A stretch of 64,000 nt of DNA from Streptomyces sp. NRRL S-1022 (GTDB lineage Bacteria; Actinomycetota; Actinomycetes; Streptomycetales; Streptomycetaceae), in the NCBI RefSeq assembly GCF_000720135.1, contig NZ_JOIU01000009.1:323119-387118 (forward strand). The letters are read 5' to 3'. Made by a program: the position numbers and the translations under genes. The notes beneath the pieces are model-generated. The model was given only the letters and a program-made list of their open reading frames with translations. It did not search any database and was not told the origin of the DNA. How positions within the stretch are numbered: position 1 is the stretch's first letter; the number at the start of each line of letters is the position of its first letter. Below are positions 1-9,256 of the stretch, piece after piece.

Positions 1-881
1 CCGGCTTCCGGGAGATCCTCAAACCGCTCCTGGAGAAGATGCAGGAACGGCGCGGCAACAACCCGGGCAGCGCGGTCCTCGGCGCCGTCGGCGGCAAGGT
101 CACCGGCGTGGAGCTCGGCATGCTCCTGTCGTTCCTGTCCTCCCGCGTCCTCGGCCAGTACGAGACCTTCGCCCCCGCCGCCCGCGACCTCCCGGCCGGC
201 GCGAACGGCGGCGGCCGGCTGCTGCTCGTCGCGCCCAACATCGTCCACGTGGAGCGCGAACTCGACGTCGAGCCGCACGACTTCCGCCTGTGGGTGTGCC
301 TGCACGAGGAGACCCACCGCACGCAGTTCACCGCCGTCCCCTGGCTCCGGGACCACCTGGAGGGCGAAATCCAGTCGTTCCTGGCGGAGACCGACGTCGA
401 TCCCATGACCTTCCTGGAGCGCATCAGGGAAGCCGCCCAGTCCCTCGTCGGCGGCCGGCCCGAGGGCGAGGAGGAGGACGGCGGACGTTCCTTCGTGGAG
501 CTGGTGCAGACCCCCGCCCAGCGGGAGATCCTCGGCCGCCTGACGGCCGTGATGTCCCTGCTGGAGGGGCATGCCGACTTCGTCATGGACGGCGTCGGCC
601 CGAGCGTCGTACCGTCCGTCGCGGAGATCCGCGAGAAGTTCCAGCAGCGTCGCGCGAAGGGTGCCTCCCGCCTGGACACGGCCCTGCGCAAGCTGCTCGG
701 TCTGGATGCCAAACTCAGGCAGTACCGGGACGGCGAACGGTTCGTACGAGCCGTGGTCGAGCAGGTCGGCGTCGACGGCTTCAACCGGGTGTGGACCTCG
801 CCCAACACCCTGCCCACGAAGGCCGAGATCGCCAAACCGGCGGACTGGGTCACACGGGTGCACCGCAGGCCGGAGGCGTGA
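1..881 (+). CDS. Zinc-dependent metalloprotease-like protein (DUF2342 / F420-associated family), 5' truncated
   Basis: The reading frame is already open at base 3, before the first ATG at 39, so the N-terminal part of the gene lies outside the window. The visible part carries an HEETH motif (HExxH zinc-binding signature) in a stretch reading HEETHRTQF, and a second helical segment with EGHADFVMD that could supply another zinc ligand. This combination fits the actinobacterial family often named zinc-dependent metalloprotease or coenzyme F420 biosynthesis-associated protein; proteolytic activity has not generally been demonstrated for it. It precedes tilS by about 190 bases, and the same neighbourhood is typical of Streptomyces. 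Family assignment is from recalled motif similarity. Confidence 0.8.
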   Translation, partial: GFREILKPLLEKMQERRGNNPGSAVLGAVGGKVTGVELGMLLSFLSSRVLGQYETFAPAARDLPAGANGGGRLLLVAPNIVHVERELDVEPHDFRLWVCLHEETHRTQFTAVPWLRDHLEGEIQSFLAETDVDPMTFLERIREAAQSLVGGRPEGEEEDGGRSFVELVQTPAQREILGRLTAVMSLLEGHADFVMDGVGPSVVPSVAEIREKFQQRRAKGASRLDTALRKLLGLDAKLRQYRDGERFVRAVVEQVGVDGFNRVWTSPNTLPTKAEIAKPADWVTRVHRRPEA

Positions 882-1072
882 ACGGGTGGGGCGGTCGTGA
901 AACGAATCCGGCCGACGGCAGGCGAACGCCCCTCCAATCACCCGTCCGAGGGACCGTGGGCCATGCGTAGGCGTGCAATGCTCGGGGAACGGCCCGCTTC
1001 TGTCACCATCTACACACTCTGAGTGACCGACTCGGGCTCACCCCCCGGACAACTTCATGAAGGGAACCGGAC

Positions 1073-2131
1073 ATGGGTCCCCATCCTGCGGTCGCGGCGA
1101 TACGCCTGGCGGTCCGCCGCGCCCTCCACGACATCCTGAACGACCACCAGACCTCCCGCGAGCACCCCGGCCCGCAGCCCTCCGGCGCGCATCCCGCCCT
1201 GACGGCCGAGCGGCCCCCCTCCCCGCTCGTCCTCGTCGCGTGCTCCGGCGGCGCCGACTCCATGGCCCTCGCCTCCGCCCTCGCCTTCGAGGCCCCCAGG
1301 CTCGGCCTCCGGGCCGGCGGGGTCACCGTCGACCACGGTCTCCAGCCCGGCTCCGACCTCCGCGCCGACGAGGTCGCCCTGCGGCTGCGGGGACTGGGAC
1401 TCGATCCGGTCGAGTCCGTCGCCGTGACCGTCGGCCGCGAGGGAGGCCCCGAGGCCGCCGCCCGGGACGCCCGCTACGCCGCCCTGGACGCCGCCGCCGA
1501 ACGCCACGGCGCCGCCGCGATCCTGCTCGGCCACACCCGCGACGACCAGGCCGAAACCGTCCTGCTGGGCCTCGCCCGCGGCTCCGGCACCCGCTCCCTG
1601 TCCGGCATGGCCGCGGTCTCGGGGGCCGGCGGCCGTTACCGGCGGCCCTTCCTCCAGCTGGACCGGCAGACCGCCCGCAAGGCGTGCATGGTCCAGTCCC
1701 TGCCCGTCTGGGACGACCCGCACAACGCCGACCCCGCCTACACCCGCTCCCGGCTGCGGCACGAGGGCCTGCCCGCGCTGGAGAAGGCCCTCGGCAAGGG
1801 TGTCGTGGAGGCGCTGGCCCGCACCGCCCAGCTCTCCCGCGACGACGCCGACGCCCTGGACGCCTGGGCCCGCCAGGCCGAGGCCTCGGTACGGGACGCC
1901 GCCGGCCTGCTGGAGTGCGCCAAGCTGTACGCCCTCCCGCCCGCCGTGCGCCGCCGGATCCTGCGCCGGGCCGCCATCGAGGCCGGCGCCCCGGCCGGCG
2001 CGCTGTTCGCCCGCCACATCGAGGAAGTCGACCGCCTGATCACCGGCTGGCGCGGCCAGGGAGTCATCAATCTCCCGGGCAAAGTCGTCGCCCAGCGGCA
2101 GGGTGGCAGACTGGTGATTCGGCAAGGCTGA
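1073..2131 (+). CDS. tilS: tRNA(Ile)-lysidine synthase TilS
   Basis: TilS uses ATP and lysine to convert the wobble cytidine of the CAU-anticodon tRNA-Ile to lysidine, so that it reads AUA and is charged with isoleucine. The 352-residue product has the N-type PP-loop SGGADS at about residues 58-63 and the downstream [20 protein letters not shown] segment typical of the family. The remaining C-terminal region is short, as in other actinobacterial TilS. The ATG at 1073 is chosen because it begins the conserved N-terminal region; a GAAGGGA stretch upstream could act as ribosome binding site. hpt follows about 110 bases downstream in the same direction, a pairing conserved in many Gram-positive bacteria. 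Confidence 0.93.
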   Translation: MGPHPAVAAIRLAVRRALHDILNDHQTSREHPGPQPSGAHPALTAERPPSPLVLVACSGGADSMALASALAFEAPRLGLRAGGVTVDHGLQPGSDLRADEVALRLRGLGLDPVESVAVTVGREGGPEAAARDARYAALDAAAERHGAAAILLGHTRDDQAETVLLGLARGSGTRSLSGMAAVSGAGGRYRRPFLQLDRQTARKACMVQSLPVWDDPHNADPAYTRSRLRHEGLPALEKALGKGVVEALARTAQLSRDDADALDAWARQAEASVRDAAGLLECAKLYALPPAVRRRILRRAAIEAGAPAGALFARHIEEVDRLITGWRGQGVINLPGKVVAQRQGGRLVIRQG

Positions 2132-2241
2132 ATCCCGACCCTCCCGGAGCGACCCTCCGGCGGGCCGGGCGGCCGGGGGCCGTGCATGCGGCCGGAGCCG
2201 TGGCCGCGTACGCGGCCTCAAGTGCGGGACGACCGAAAGTG

Positions 2242-2802
2242 ATGCGGGTGGACGCGAAAGACATGGGTGCCGACCTCCAGCAGGTGCTCATCACCAAGGA
2301 AGAGATCGACGCGAAGCTGGCCGAGCTGGCCGCGAAGATCGACGCGGAGTACGCGGGCAAGGACCTGCTGATCGTAGGCGTCCTCAAGGGCGCGGTGATG
2401 GTCATGGCCGACCTCGCCCGGGCGCTGTCCACCCCCGTCACCATGGACTGGATGGCCGTGTCCTCCTACGGCGCGGGCACCCAGTCCTCCGGTGTCGTGC
2501 GGATCCTCAAGGACCTGGACACCGACATCAAGGGCAGGCACGTCCTGATCGTCGAGGACATCATCGACTCCGGCCTGACCCTGTCCTGGCTGATCAACAA
2601 CCTCGGCTCGCGCGAGCCCGCCTCCCTGAAGGTGTGCACGCTGCTGCGCAAGCCGGACGCCGCCAAGGTCGCCATCGACGTGGAGTGGGTCGGCTTCGAC
2701 ATCCCGAACGAGTTCGTCGTCGGCTACGGCCTCGACTACGCCGAGAAGTACCGCAACCTGCCGTTCGTGGGTACGCTCGCGCCTCACGTCTACGGCGGCT
2801 GA
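2242..2802 (+). CDS. hpt: Hypoxanthine phosphoribosyltransferase
   Basis: This purine-salvage enzyme transfers phosphoribosyl from PRPP to hypoxanthine or guanine, giving IMP or GMP. The 186-residue product has the PRPP-binding loop [14 protein letters not shown] near residues 95-108 and the [14 protein letters not shown] segment near the N-terminus. ATG 2242 is directly preceded in frame by a GTG at 2239, so the true start may be three bases earlier. The upstream frame is open much further back, through tilS in another frame, but that extension has no family similarity and is discarded. It lies between tilS and ftsH, the classical tilS-hpt-ftsH order. Confidence 0.94.
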   Translation: MRVDAKDMGADLQQVLITKEEIDAKLAELAAKIDAEYAGKDLLIVGVLKGAVMVMADLARALSTPVTMDWMAVSSYGAGTQSSGVVRILKDLDTDIKGRHVLIVEDIIDSGLTLSWLINNLGSREPASLKVCTLLRKPDAAKVAIDVEWVGFDIPNEFVVGYGLDYAEKYRNLPFVGTLAPHVYGG

Positions 2803-3019
2803 GCCGCCCCGGGCCGTGGGCTGAGCCACTCGGCCCAAGCCCGGCAGGACGATCGGGAACCCCAGCGGGTTCCGTTCCGTTGGAGCATGCAGAGACGGGA
2901 TTCCCAGCCGTCGAAACGGCTCCGTGCGGCTTCGGGCAACATTGCTGGGGTACCGTCAGAAGAACTGTCTTATCAAACTCACTATGGCAGGAGGGACGGG
3001 GCGGCACCGCTCCGTATGG

Positions 3020-5059
3020 ATGGACGTGAAGCGATACTTCCGTGGGCCGGTCATGTGGATCGTGCTGGCCGTCCTTGCCGTGGTCGTGTTGATGCAGGTC
3101 GTCGGCTCGTCCGGCGGCTACAAGACGGTGGACACCGGCCAGGTCGTTGCGGCGATCAATGACAACAGGGTCCAGTCGGCCAAACTGACCACAGGCGACG
3201 AGCAGACCATCAAGGTCACCCTCAAGGACGGCCAGAAGGTCGACGGCAGCTCCAAGATCCAGGCGAGCTACATCGGCGACCAGGGCGTACAGCTCGCCGG
3301 GTCGCTGCAGACCAAGTACCAGGACAAGCAGATTCCGGACGGCTACACGGTCTCGCCGTCCAAGCAGAACCCGTTCGTCGGCGTCCTGCTCTCCCTGCTG
3401 CCCTTCGTCCTGATCGTGGTCGTCTTCCTGTTCCTGATGAATCAGATGCAGGGCGGCGGCTCCCGGGTCATGAACTTCGGCAAGTCCAAGGCGAAGCTCA
3501 TCACCAAGGACACCCCGAAGACGACCTTCTCCGACGTCGCGGGCTGCGACGAGGCCGTCGAGGAGCTCCAGGAGATCAAGGAGTTCCTCCAGGAGCCGGC
3601 CAAGTTCCAGGCCGTCGGCGCCAAGATCCCCAAGGGCGTGCTGCTCTACGGCCGTCCGGGCACCGGCAAGACCCTGCTCGCGCGCGCCGTCGCCGGCGAG
3701 GCGGGCGTCCCCTTCTACTCGATCTCCGGTTCCGACTTCGTCGAGATGTTCGTCGGTGTCGGTGCCTCCCGGGTCCGTGACCTGTTCGAGCAGGCCAAGG
3801 CGAACGCCCCGGCGATCGTCTTCGTCGACGAGATCGACGCGGTCGGCCGCCACCGCGGCGCCGGCCTCGGCGGCGGTCACGACGAGCGCGAGCAGACCCT
3901 GAACCAGCTGCTGGTCGAGATGGACGGCTTCGACGTCAAGGGCGGCGTCATCCTGATCGCCGCCACGAACCGCCCGGACATCCTCGACCCGGCGCTGCTG
4001 CGCCCGGGCCGCTTCGACCGGCAGATCGCGGTCGACCCGCCGGACCTCCAGGGCCGCCTGGAGATCCTCAAGGTCCACCAGAAGGGCAAGCCGGTCGCGC
4101 CCGACGTCGACCTGTCCGCCGTGGCCCGCCGCACCCCGGGTATGACCGGTGCCGACCTCGCCAACGTGCTGAACGAGGCCGCGCTGCTCACCGCCCGGGG
4201 CGATCAGAAGCTGATCGACAACAAGGCGCTGGACGAGGCGATCGACCGCGTGGTCGCGGGCCCGCAGAAGCGGACCCGGATCATGTCGGACAAGGAGAAG
4301 AAGATCACCGCGTACCACGAGGGCGGTCACGCCCTGGTCGCGGCGGCCTCGCCGAACTCCGACCCCGTCCACAAGATCACGATCCTGTCCCGCGGCCGTG
4401 CCCTCGGGTACACGATGGTCCTGCCGGACGAGGACAAGTACTCGACCACCCGCAACGAGATGCTCGACCAGCTCGCCTACATGCTGGGCGGCCGGGCGGC
4501 CGAGGAACTGGTCTTCCACGACCCGACCACCGGTGCCGCGAACGACATCGAGAAGGCCACCAACCTGGCCCGTGCGATGGTCACGCAGTACGGCATGACC
4601 GAGCGGCTCGGCGCGATCAAGTTCGGCGGCGACAACAGCGAGCCCTTCCTCGGCCGTGAGATGGCTCACCAGCGCGACTACTCGGAAGAGGTCGCCGCGC
4701 TGGTGGACGAGGAGGTCAAGAAGCTGATCGAGACGGCGCACAACGAGGCCTGGGAGATCCTGGTCGAGAACCGCGACGTGCTCGACAACCTCGTCCTGCA
4801 GCTGCTGGAGAGGGAGACGCTGGGCAAGGAGGAGATCGCCGAGATCTTCGCCACCATCGTCAAGCGCCCGCCGCGGCCCGCCTGGACCGGTTCCTCCCGC
4901 CGGACCCCGTCCACCCGCCCGCCGGTGCTCTCCCCGAAGGAGCTGGCACTGACCAACGGTGCGAACGGCTCGGCGGCGGCGATCAGCACGGCCAAGTCGA
5001 CCGCGGCGGAGTCCGCCCCGGTGACCGAGCAGTCCCCGGAGGACCGCCGGGAGAACTGA
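3020..5059 (+). CDS. ftsH: ATP-dependent zinc metalloprotease FtsH
   Basis: FtsH is a membrane-anchored AAA+ protease that degrades misassembled membrane proteins and selected soluble regulators. The 679-residue product has an N-terminal membrane segment (about residues 9-28), an extracytoplasmic domain, a second membrane segment around residues 120-140 ([18 protein letters not shown]), the AAA domain, and the HEGGH zinc motif at residues 433-437. The Walker A segment reads GRPGTGKT (residues 211-218) where GPPGTGKT is usual; the essential Gly-Lys-Thr is kept. Walker [11 protein letters not shown] and the second region of homology are intact. Start ATG 3020 begins the conserved MDVKRYF; the frame stays open further upstream, and an AGGAGGG at 2989-2995 is rather distant. 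A strong terminator follows. Confidence 0.96.
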   Translation: MDVKRYFRGPVMWIVLAVLAVVVLMQVVGSSGGYKTVDTGQVVAAINDNRVQSAKLTTGDEQTIKVTLKDGQKVDGSSKIQASYIGDQGVQLAGSLQTKYQDKQIPDGYTVSPSKQNPFVGVLLSLLPFVLIVVVFLFLMNQMQGGGSRVMNFGKSKAKLITKDTPKTTFSDVAGCDEAVEELQEIKEFLQEPAKFQAVGAKIPKGVLLYGRPGTGKTLLARAVAGEAGVPFYSISGSDFVEMFVGVGASRVRDLFEQAKANAPAIVFVDEIDAVGRHRGAGLGGGHDEREQTLNQLLVEMDGFDVKGGVILIAATNRPDILDPALLRPGRFDRQIAVDPPDLQGRLEILKVHQKGKPVAPDVDLSAVARRTPGMTGADLANVLNEAALLTARGDQKLIDNKALDEAIDRVVAGPQKRTRIMSDKEKKITAYHEGGHALVAAASPNSDPVHKITILSRGRALGYTMVLPDEDKYSTTRNEMLDQLAYMLGGRAAEELVFHDPTTGAANDIEKATNLARAMVTQYGMTERLGAIKFGGDNSEPFLGREMAHQRDYSEEVAALVDEEVKKLIETAHNEAWEILVENRDVLDNLVLQLLERETLGKEEIAEIFATIVKRPPRPAWTGSSRRTPSTRPPVLSPKELALTNGANGSAAAISTAKSTAAESAPVTEQSPEDRREN

Positions 5060-5100
5060 CGGCGAGCTGACCCTGTTCCGGCCACAGGGCCGGAATGGAT

Positions 5101-5136
5101 GCCGCGCCCCCCAGGTTCTAGCCTGGGGGGCGCGGC
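5101..5136. terminator. Rho-independent-type terminator after ftsH
   Basis: A perfect 15-base inverted repeat (5101-5115 and 5122-5136) with a 6-base loop lies between ftsH and folE. The stem is very GC-rich and is followed by a short ATTT. It should separate ftsH transcription from folE, which would then need its own promoter in 5137-5202. Confidence 0.85.
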
Positions 5137-5202
5137 ATTTCGCATGTCCGCACACGGAGCGCGAGGCACACGCGCGTGCACGGCACAGGAACGAGGAACC
5201 AG

Positions 5203-5808
5203 ATGACCGACCCGGTGACGCTGGACGGCGAGGGCCGCATCGGCGAGTTCGACGAGAAGCGCGCCGAGAACGCCGTACGGGAGCTGCTGATCGCGGTCGG
5301 TGAGGACCCGGACCGCGAGGGGCTGCGGGAGACGCCGGCCCGGGTCGCGAGGGCCTACAAGGAGATCTTCGCCGGCCTGTGGCAGCAGCCGGAGGACGTC
5401 CTGACGACGACGTTCGATCTGGGGCACGACGAGATGGTCCTGGTGAAGGACATCGAGGTGTACTCGACCTGCGAACACCACCTGGTGCCGTTCCGGGGCG
5501 TCGCCCACGTCGGCTACATCCCGTCCGAGACCGGCAAGATCACCGGCCTGTCCAAGCTCGCCCGGCTGGTCGACGTCTACGCCCGCCGGCCGCAGGTGCA
5601 GGAGCGCCTCACCACGCAGATCGCGGACTCCCTGATGGAGATCCTGGAGCCGCGGGGCGTCATCGTGGTGGTCGAGTGCGAGCACATGTGCATGTCCATG
5701 CGCGGCATCCGCAAGCCGGGCGCGAAGACCATAACGTCCGCCGTGCGCGGTCAGCTGCGGGACGCCGCCACGCGCAACGAGGCGATGAGCCTCATCATGG
5801 CGCGCTGA
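5203..5808 (+). CDS. folE: GTP cyclohydrolase I
   Basis: FolE converts GTP to 7,8-dihydroneopterin triphosphate, the first step of folate synthesis. The 201-residue protein has the zinc-binding Cys and His pattern in [10 protein letters not shown] and [11 protein letters not shown], and the conserved [20 protein letters not shown] region. ATG 5203 is preferred over the upstream ATG at 5176 because a GAGGAA ribosome binding site lies just before it and the conserved protein begins there. The rest of the pathway, folB, folK and folP, lies on the opposite strand immediately to the right. Confidence 0.95.
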   Translation: MTDPVTLDGEGRIGEFDEKRAENAVRELLIAVGEDPDREGLRETPARVARAYKEIFAGLWQQPEDVLTTTFDLGHDEMVLVKDIEVYSTCEHHLVPFRGVAHVGYIPSETGKITGLSKLARLVDVYARRPQVQERLTTQIADSLMEILEPRGVIVVVECEHMCMSMRGIRKPGAKTITSAVRGQLRDAATRNEAMSLIMAR

Positions 5809-5842
5809 CCGCGCCCACCGCGCCGCCGGGCGGGGCCGCCCC

Positions 5843-6331
5843 TCAGGCCGCGGGCTCCGCTCCCGGGGGGTTCTGGTCGTCGTCCTCCGGGAGCTTGCAC
5901 ACCCGCTCCAGGAACAGGGCGGCCGCTATCACGCCGAGGCCGGCCAGCACCGAGAGACCGGCGTAGATCGCCTGGTCCCGGCGGGCCGGGATGTCCAGCA
6001 GCTCCAGCAGGAAGACGCCCGTACCGCCGTACATGCCGGAGACGAGGGCGGCGACCAGGGCGCTGGCCTGGCCGAAGACGACCGCGCGGGCGGCCATCAG
6101 CGGGTCGACGCCCTTGGCGCCCGGCCGGCGCTCGCGCTGCGCCTTCAGCCGGGCGCGCAGCGAGAGCGCCGTGGACAGCAGGACCACCGCGATCAGCGCG
6201 AGGACCACCGGAGCGGCCAGGGGGACGCCGGGAAGGGTCCCGACCGAGTTCCAGAGGCGGGCGCCCGCCCAGGACAGGACGCCGGCCACGACGAACACGC
6301 CCGCCAGCACCCTGATGCGCAGCTCTCTCAC
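5843..6331 (-). CDS. DUF3180 four-helix membrane protein of the folate cluster
   Basis: This 162-residue protein has four hydrophobic segments (about residues 8-26, 38-56, 86-106 and 124-142) and a charged cytoplasmic loop between segments 2 and 3, matching DUF3180. The function is unknown. The start is GTG at 6331 behind a GAAGGGAC ribosome binding site. It is the last gene of the minus-strand folate operon, 92 bases after folK, and DUF3180 genes are regularly found here in actinomycetes, which hints at a role linked to folate metabolism or merely at conserved gene order. It converges with folE. Confidence 0.8.
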   Translation of the reverse strand: MRELRIRVLAGVFVVAGVLSWAGARLWNSVGTLPGVPLAAPVVLALIAVVLLSTALSLRARLKAQRERRPGAKGVDPLMAARAVVFGQASALVAALVSGMYGGTGVFLLELLDIPARRDQAIYAGLSVLAGLGVIAAALFLERVCKLPEDDDQNPPGAEPAA

Positions 6332-6423
6332 GGTGTCCCTTCAGTTCCCCCGGACCGTCCCGGGTCGCTCCGTCCCGGACGGACGGTGGTCGTCGTGGTC
6401 TTGATCCGTCTCGACCTTAACGA

Positions 6424-7035
6424 CTACTCGGGCAGCCGGAGTTCCAGGTCCGCGCGCGGCGCCACACCCTCGCGGGTGACACCGGACAGCAGATCGGCCA
6501 CCGCACCGCGGCCGGGGAGCTGTGCCTGGGGGTCCACGTCGTGCCAGGGCGCGAGCACGAACGCGCGCTCGTGGGCGCGCGGGTGGGGCAGCGTGAGGTG
6601 CGGGTCGTCGGAGGTGACGCCGGCGTAGGCGACGATGTCGACGTCCAGCGTGCGCGGGCCCCAGCGCTCCTCCCGGACGCGGTGGAAGGCCTCCTCGACG
6701 GCGTGCGCCCGTTCCAGCAGGGACGCCGGGGGCAGCGTCGTCTTCAGGACCACGACCGCGTTGAAGTACGACGGCTGGCTGCCGGGGTCCACGCCCCACG
6801 GCTCCGTCTCGTACACCGGGGAGACGGCCTTCACCCGGACGCCCGGGGTGTCCTCCAGGGCGTCGACGGCCCCCTGGAGGGTCTCCAGGCGGTTGCCGAG
6901 GTTGGAGCCGATGGAGATCACGGCCCACTTCGGGTTGCTGAGCGTGGTGTCGGCGGCGTCCACCTGCTCGACGACCGAGGCGGGCACCGGCTGGACGGTC
7001 GGGTCGCTGTGACCCTGGCGGAAAGGTCGGGTCAT
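6424..7035 (-). CDS. folK: 2-amino-4-hydroxy-6-hydroxymethyldihydropteridine pyrophosphokinase
   Basis: FolK transfers pyrophosphate from ATP to 6-hydroxymethyl-7,8-dihydropterin, giving the substrate for FolP. The 203-residue protein has the signature RWGPRTLDVDIVAY near the middle, the N-terminal SIGSNLGNRLETL, and the LPHPRAHERAFVLAP motif. About 36 residues precede the conserved core, a typical actinobacterial extension. The start codon at 7035 overlaps the folB stop by four bases (ATGA), implying translational coupling. Confidence 0.94.
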   Translation of the reverse strand: MTRPFRQGHSDPTVQPVPASVVEQVDAADTTLSNPKWAVISIGSNLGNRLETLQGAVDALEDTPGVRVKAVSPVYETEPWGVDPGSQPSYFNAVVVLKTTLPPASLLERAHAVEEAFHRVREERWGPRTLDVDIVAYAGVTSDDPHLTLPHPRAHERAFVLAPWHDVDPQAQLPGRGAVADLLSGVTREGVAPRADLELRLPE

Positions 7036-7391
7036 ACTCGGCTCCGGATGATGGTGACGGTCACGTCGTCGAAGGGGACGGTGATCGGGGCGTCCGGCTT
7101 GTGCACGCAGACCTCGACCTCCTGGACCCCTTCGTGCTTCAGGCAGGTCCGGGCGATCCGCTCGGCGAGGGTCTCGATGAGGTTCACCGGCTCGCCCTCG
7201 ACCACGGCCACGACCTCCTCGGCCACGATGCCGTAGTGCACGGTCTTCGCCAGGTCGTCGTCGGCCGCGGCCGGCCGGGTGTCCAGGCCGAGGACCAGGT
7301 CCACGATGAAGGTCTGGCCCTCCTCGCGCTCCTTGGGGAACACACCGTGGTGCCCGCGGGCCTTGAGGCCGCGCAGCGCGACACGATCCAC
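7032..7391 (-). CDS. folB: Dihydroneopterin aldolase
   Basis: FolB cleaves 7,8-dihydroneopterin to 6-hydroxymethyl-7,8-dihydropterin and glycolaldehyde. The 119-residue protein has the family features LRGLKARGHHGVFPKE near the N-terminus and NLIETLAERIA in the middle. GTG 7391 is chosen because an AGGAG lies eight bases upstream and the product begins with the conserved VDRVAL; an in-frame upstream extension to 7448 lacks a ribosome binding site. Its stop overlaps folK by four bases. Confidence 0.92.
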   Translation of the reverse strand: MDRVALRGLKARGHHGVFPKEREEGQTFIVDLVLGLDTRPAAADDDLAKTVHYGIVAEEVVAVVEGEPVNLIETLAERIARTCLKHEGVQEVEVCVHKPDAPITVPFDDVTVTIIRSRV

Positions 7392-7608
7392 GCGAATCAC
7401 TCCTGCAATCGTCGGGAACGACCGGCCCGTACCGCGTGCGGGCGGCACACCGGTCTCGGACGAATCTACCTGCGGGCACCGACAGGGCCGGGCCGCGGGG
7501 GCGTGGGCGCGGCTCGCTCCCCGCAGGGTTCACCGGGTGTTTCCCCCGGCGAAACCGGTCCTGCCATGGACTGGTAGCCGCTCCTACCCCGGGGAGGTGA
7601 TTCCAACC

Positions 7609-7646
7609 ACGTCCACGTTGACGTCCACGCGTCGACGTCCACGTCC
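7609..7646. repeat. Short imperfect tandem repeat upstream of folB
   Basis: Three imperfect copies of a 12-14 base unit containing ACGTCCACG occur in the 290-base gap between the NTF2-like gene and folB. Both flanking genes read leftward, so the repeat lies between an upstream operon member and folB. It could be remains of coding sequence or a regulatory site; nothing distinguishes these. Confidence 0.4.
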
Positions 7647-7681
7647 CGGACCGGGTCCGCGTGCCGGAGGCCCGGGTTGGG

Positions 7682-8212
7682 TCAGGCCAGGGGGCCGTCG
7701 TCCGGGTTGACGCCGTTCACGTGGTCCTCGTCCTCGCTCTCGTCGGTCTCGGCCAGCACCGGGGAGGCGTGGTGGGACCACAGCTTCCAGCCGGAGGGGG
7801 TGCGCCGGAACACGTTGGTGGCGACGACGAGCTGGCCGACCAGCGGGCCCAGTTCCGCGCCCTCCTCGGCGGGGCCGCCGCTCAGGATGTTCTCCGTGCA
7901 GGTCACCAGCGCGGTGTCGCCGGTCACCGAGACGTGGACATCGGTGAGGAAGAACTGGATGTAGTCCGTGTTGGCCATGATCAGCGCGTACGACCGGAGG
8001 ACCTCGCCGCGGCCGGTGAGCACCGGCCAGCCCGGGTGCACGCACGAGATCACGCCGGAGTCCGCGGGATCGTGGTAGGTCTCGTCCACGCCCAGGTCGG
8101 CGGGGGTCAGCCAGAGGGAGGAGACCTCCTCGAAGTCGCCGCGTTCGAGTGCCTCGTAGAAGGCGGTGTTGGCGGCCTCCACCTGCTCCACGTCGGTATG
8201 GGGGGCGCTCAC
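7682..8212 (-). CDS. NTF2-like (SnoaL/DUF4440-type) protein of the folate operon
   Basis: The 176-residue product begins with the helix TDVEQVEAANTAFYEALERGDFEEVSSLW followed by the GWPVLTGRGEVLRSY and VTGDTALVTCTENIL segments of a nuclear-transport-factor-2-like cone fold. Such domains serve as small enzymes or binding proteins. The start is GTG at 8212, overlapping the folP stop (GTGA), so it is probably translationally coupled to folP. Its constant place between folP and folB in Streptomyces suggests a role in or near folate synthesis, but none is known. The C-terminal tail is acidic (ETDESEDED). Confidence 0.82.
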   Translation of the reverse strand: MSAPHTDVEQVEAANTAFYEALERGDFEEVSSLWLTPADLGVDETYHDPADSGVISCVHPGWPVLTGRGEVLRSYALIMANTDYIQFFLTDVHVSVTGDTALVTCTENILSGGPAEEGAELGPLVGQLVVATNVFRRTPSGWKLWSHHASPVLAETDESEDEDHVNGVNPDDGPLA

Positions 8213-9141
8213 CGCTCTCCTTCCGCCCGGCGCTCGCTGTCCGCCCGGCGCTCGCTGTCCGTCCCGCGCGCGGGGTCCGCCGCGCGCGCCTGCTCCACGG
8301 CCCGTGCGACGCGCACCGCGTCCGCCGTGGCGCGAACCTCGTGGACGCGCACCGCCCAGGCGCCGGCGTGCGCCGCCAGTGCGGAGACGGCGGCCGTGGC
8401 CGCGTCGCGCTCCCGGGCCGGCGGGGGCGCGCCCTCCGGTCCGGCGAGGACCCGGCCGAGGAACCGCTTGCGGGAGGCGGCGACCAGCAGGGGATGACCG
8501 AGGGCGCGCAGCCGGTCCAGGCGGGCGAGGAGCGCGAGATCGTGCTCGGCCTGCTTGGAGAAGCCCAGGCCGGGGTCGACGACGATGCGGTCCGGGGCGA
8601 TGCCGCCGGCCAGCACGGCCTCCACGCGCGCGTGCAGCTCGTCCACGACCTCGCCGACGACGTCCTCGTAGACGCCCTTGACGTTGCCGCCCTGGAGGAA
8701 GCCGCGCCAGTGCATGACGACGAAGGGGGCGCCCGCCTCGGCGACCACCGGGATCATCGCGGGGTCGGCGAGGCCGCCGCTGACGTCGTTGACGAGGGCG
8801 GCGCCGGCCGCGAGGGCCTGTTCGGCGACGGAGGCACGCATGGTGTCGACGGAGACGACGACTCCCTCGGAGGCAAGGCCGCGCACCACGGGGATGACCC
8901 GCCGCAGCTCCTCGGCCTCGTCCACGCGCGTGGCGCCGGGCCGGGTGGACTCCCCGCCGACGTCGACCAGGTCCGCGCCCTCGGCGACGAGATCCAGGCC
9001 GTGCTTGACGGCGACGGTCGTGTCGAACCAGCGGCCGCCGTCGGAGAAGGAGTCGGGGGTCACGTTCACGACCCCCATGACCGCGCACCGGTCCCATGCC
9101 GGAAGGCCGGCCACTCGGCCGCGCCCGCTGAGGTTGTTCAT
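8209..9141 (-). CDS. folP: Dihydropteroate synthase
   Basis: FolP condenses 6-hydroxymethyldihydropterin pyrophosphate with p-aminobenzoate and is the sulfonamide target. The 310-residue protein has MGVVNVTPDSFSDGG at about residues 22-36, DVGGESTRPG, and the NDVSGG and DPGLGFSK motifs. ATG 9141 begins the conserved region; 33 further in-frame residues upstream lack support. The gene leads the minus-strand cluster folP / NTF2-like / folB / folK / DUF3180. The final 40 residues include direct repeats of DSERRA, a low-complexity tail absent from the catalytic core. Confidence 0.94.
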   Translation of the reverse strand: MNNLSGRGRVAGLPAWDRCAVMGVVNVTPDSFSDGGRWFDTTVAVKHGLDLVAEGADLVDVGGESTRPGATRVDEAEELRRVIPVVRGLASEGVVVSVDTMRASVAEQALAAGAALVNDVSGGLADPAMIPVVAEAGAPFVVMHWRGFLQGGNVKGVYEDVVGEVVDELHARVEAVLAGGIAPDRIVVDPGLGFSKQAEHDLALLARLDRLRALGHPLLVAASRKRFLGRVLAGPEGAPPPARERDAATAAVSALAAHAGAWAVRVHEVRATADAVRVARAVEQARAADPARGTDSERRADSERRAEGER

Positions 9142-9256
9142 ACGTTCAGCGTAGGCCCAGGCGGATGCCGGGAACGCGCGGCGGCCCGGGCGGAAGCCCC
9201 CGGGCTGGAGGGGGAGGGGCTTCCGCCCGGGCCGTACCATCCGGCGCGTCCGCGGC

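Noticed and set aside
2594..5155. Minus-strand 853-codon frame opposite ftsH
   Set aside because: Repetitive Leu/Gly/Asp/Arg composition without family features, entirely antisense to ftsH.
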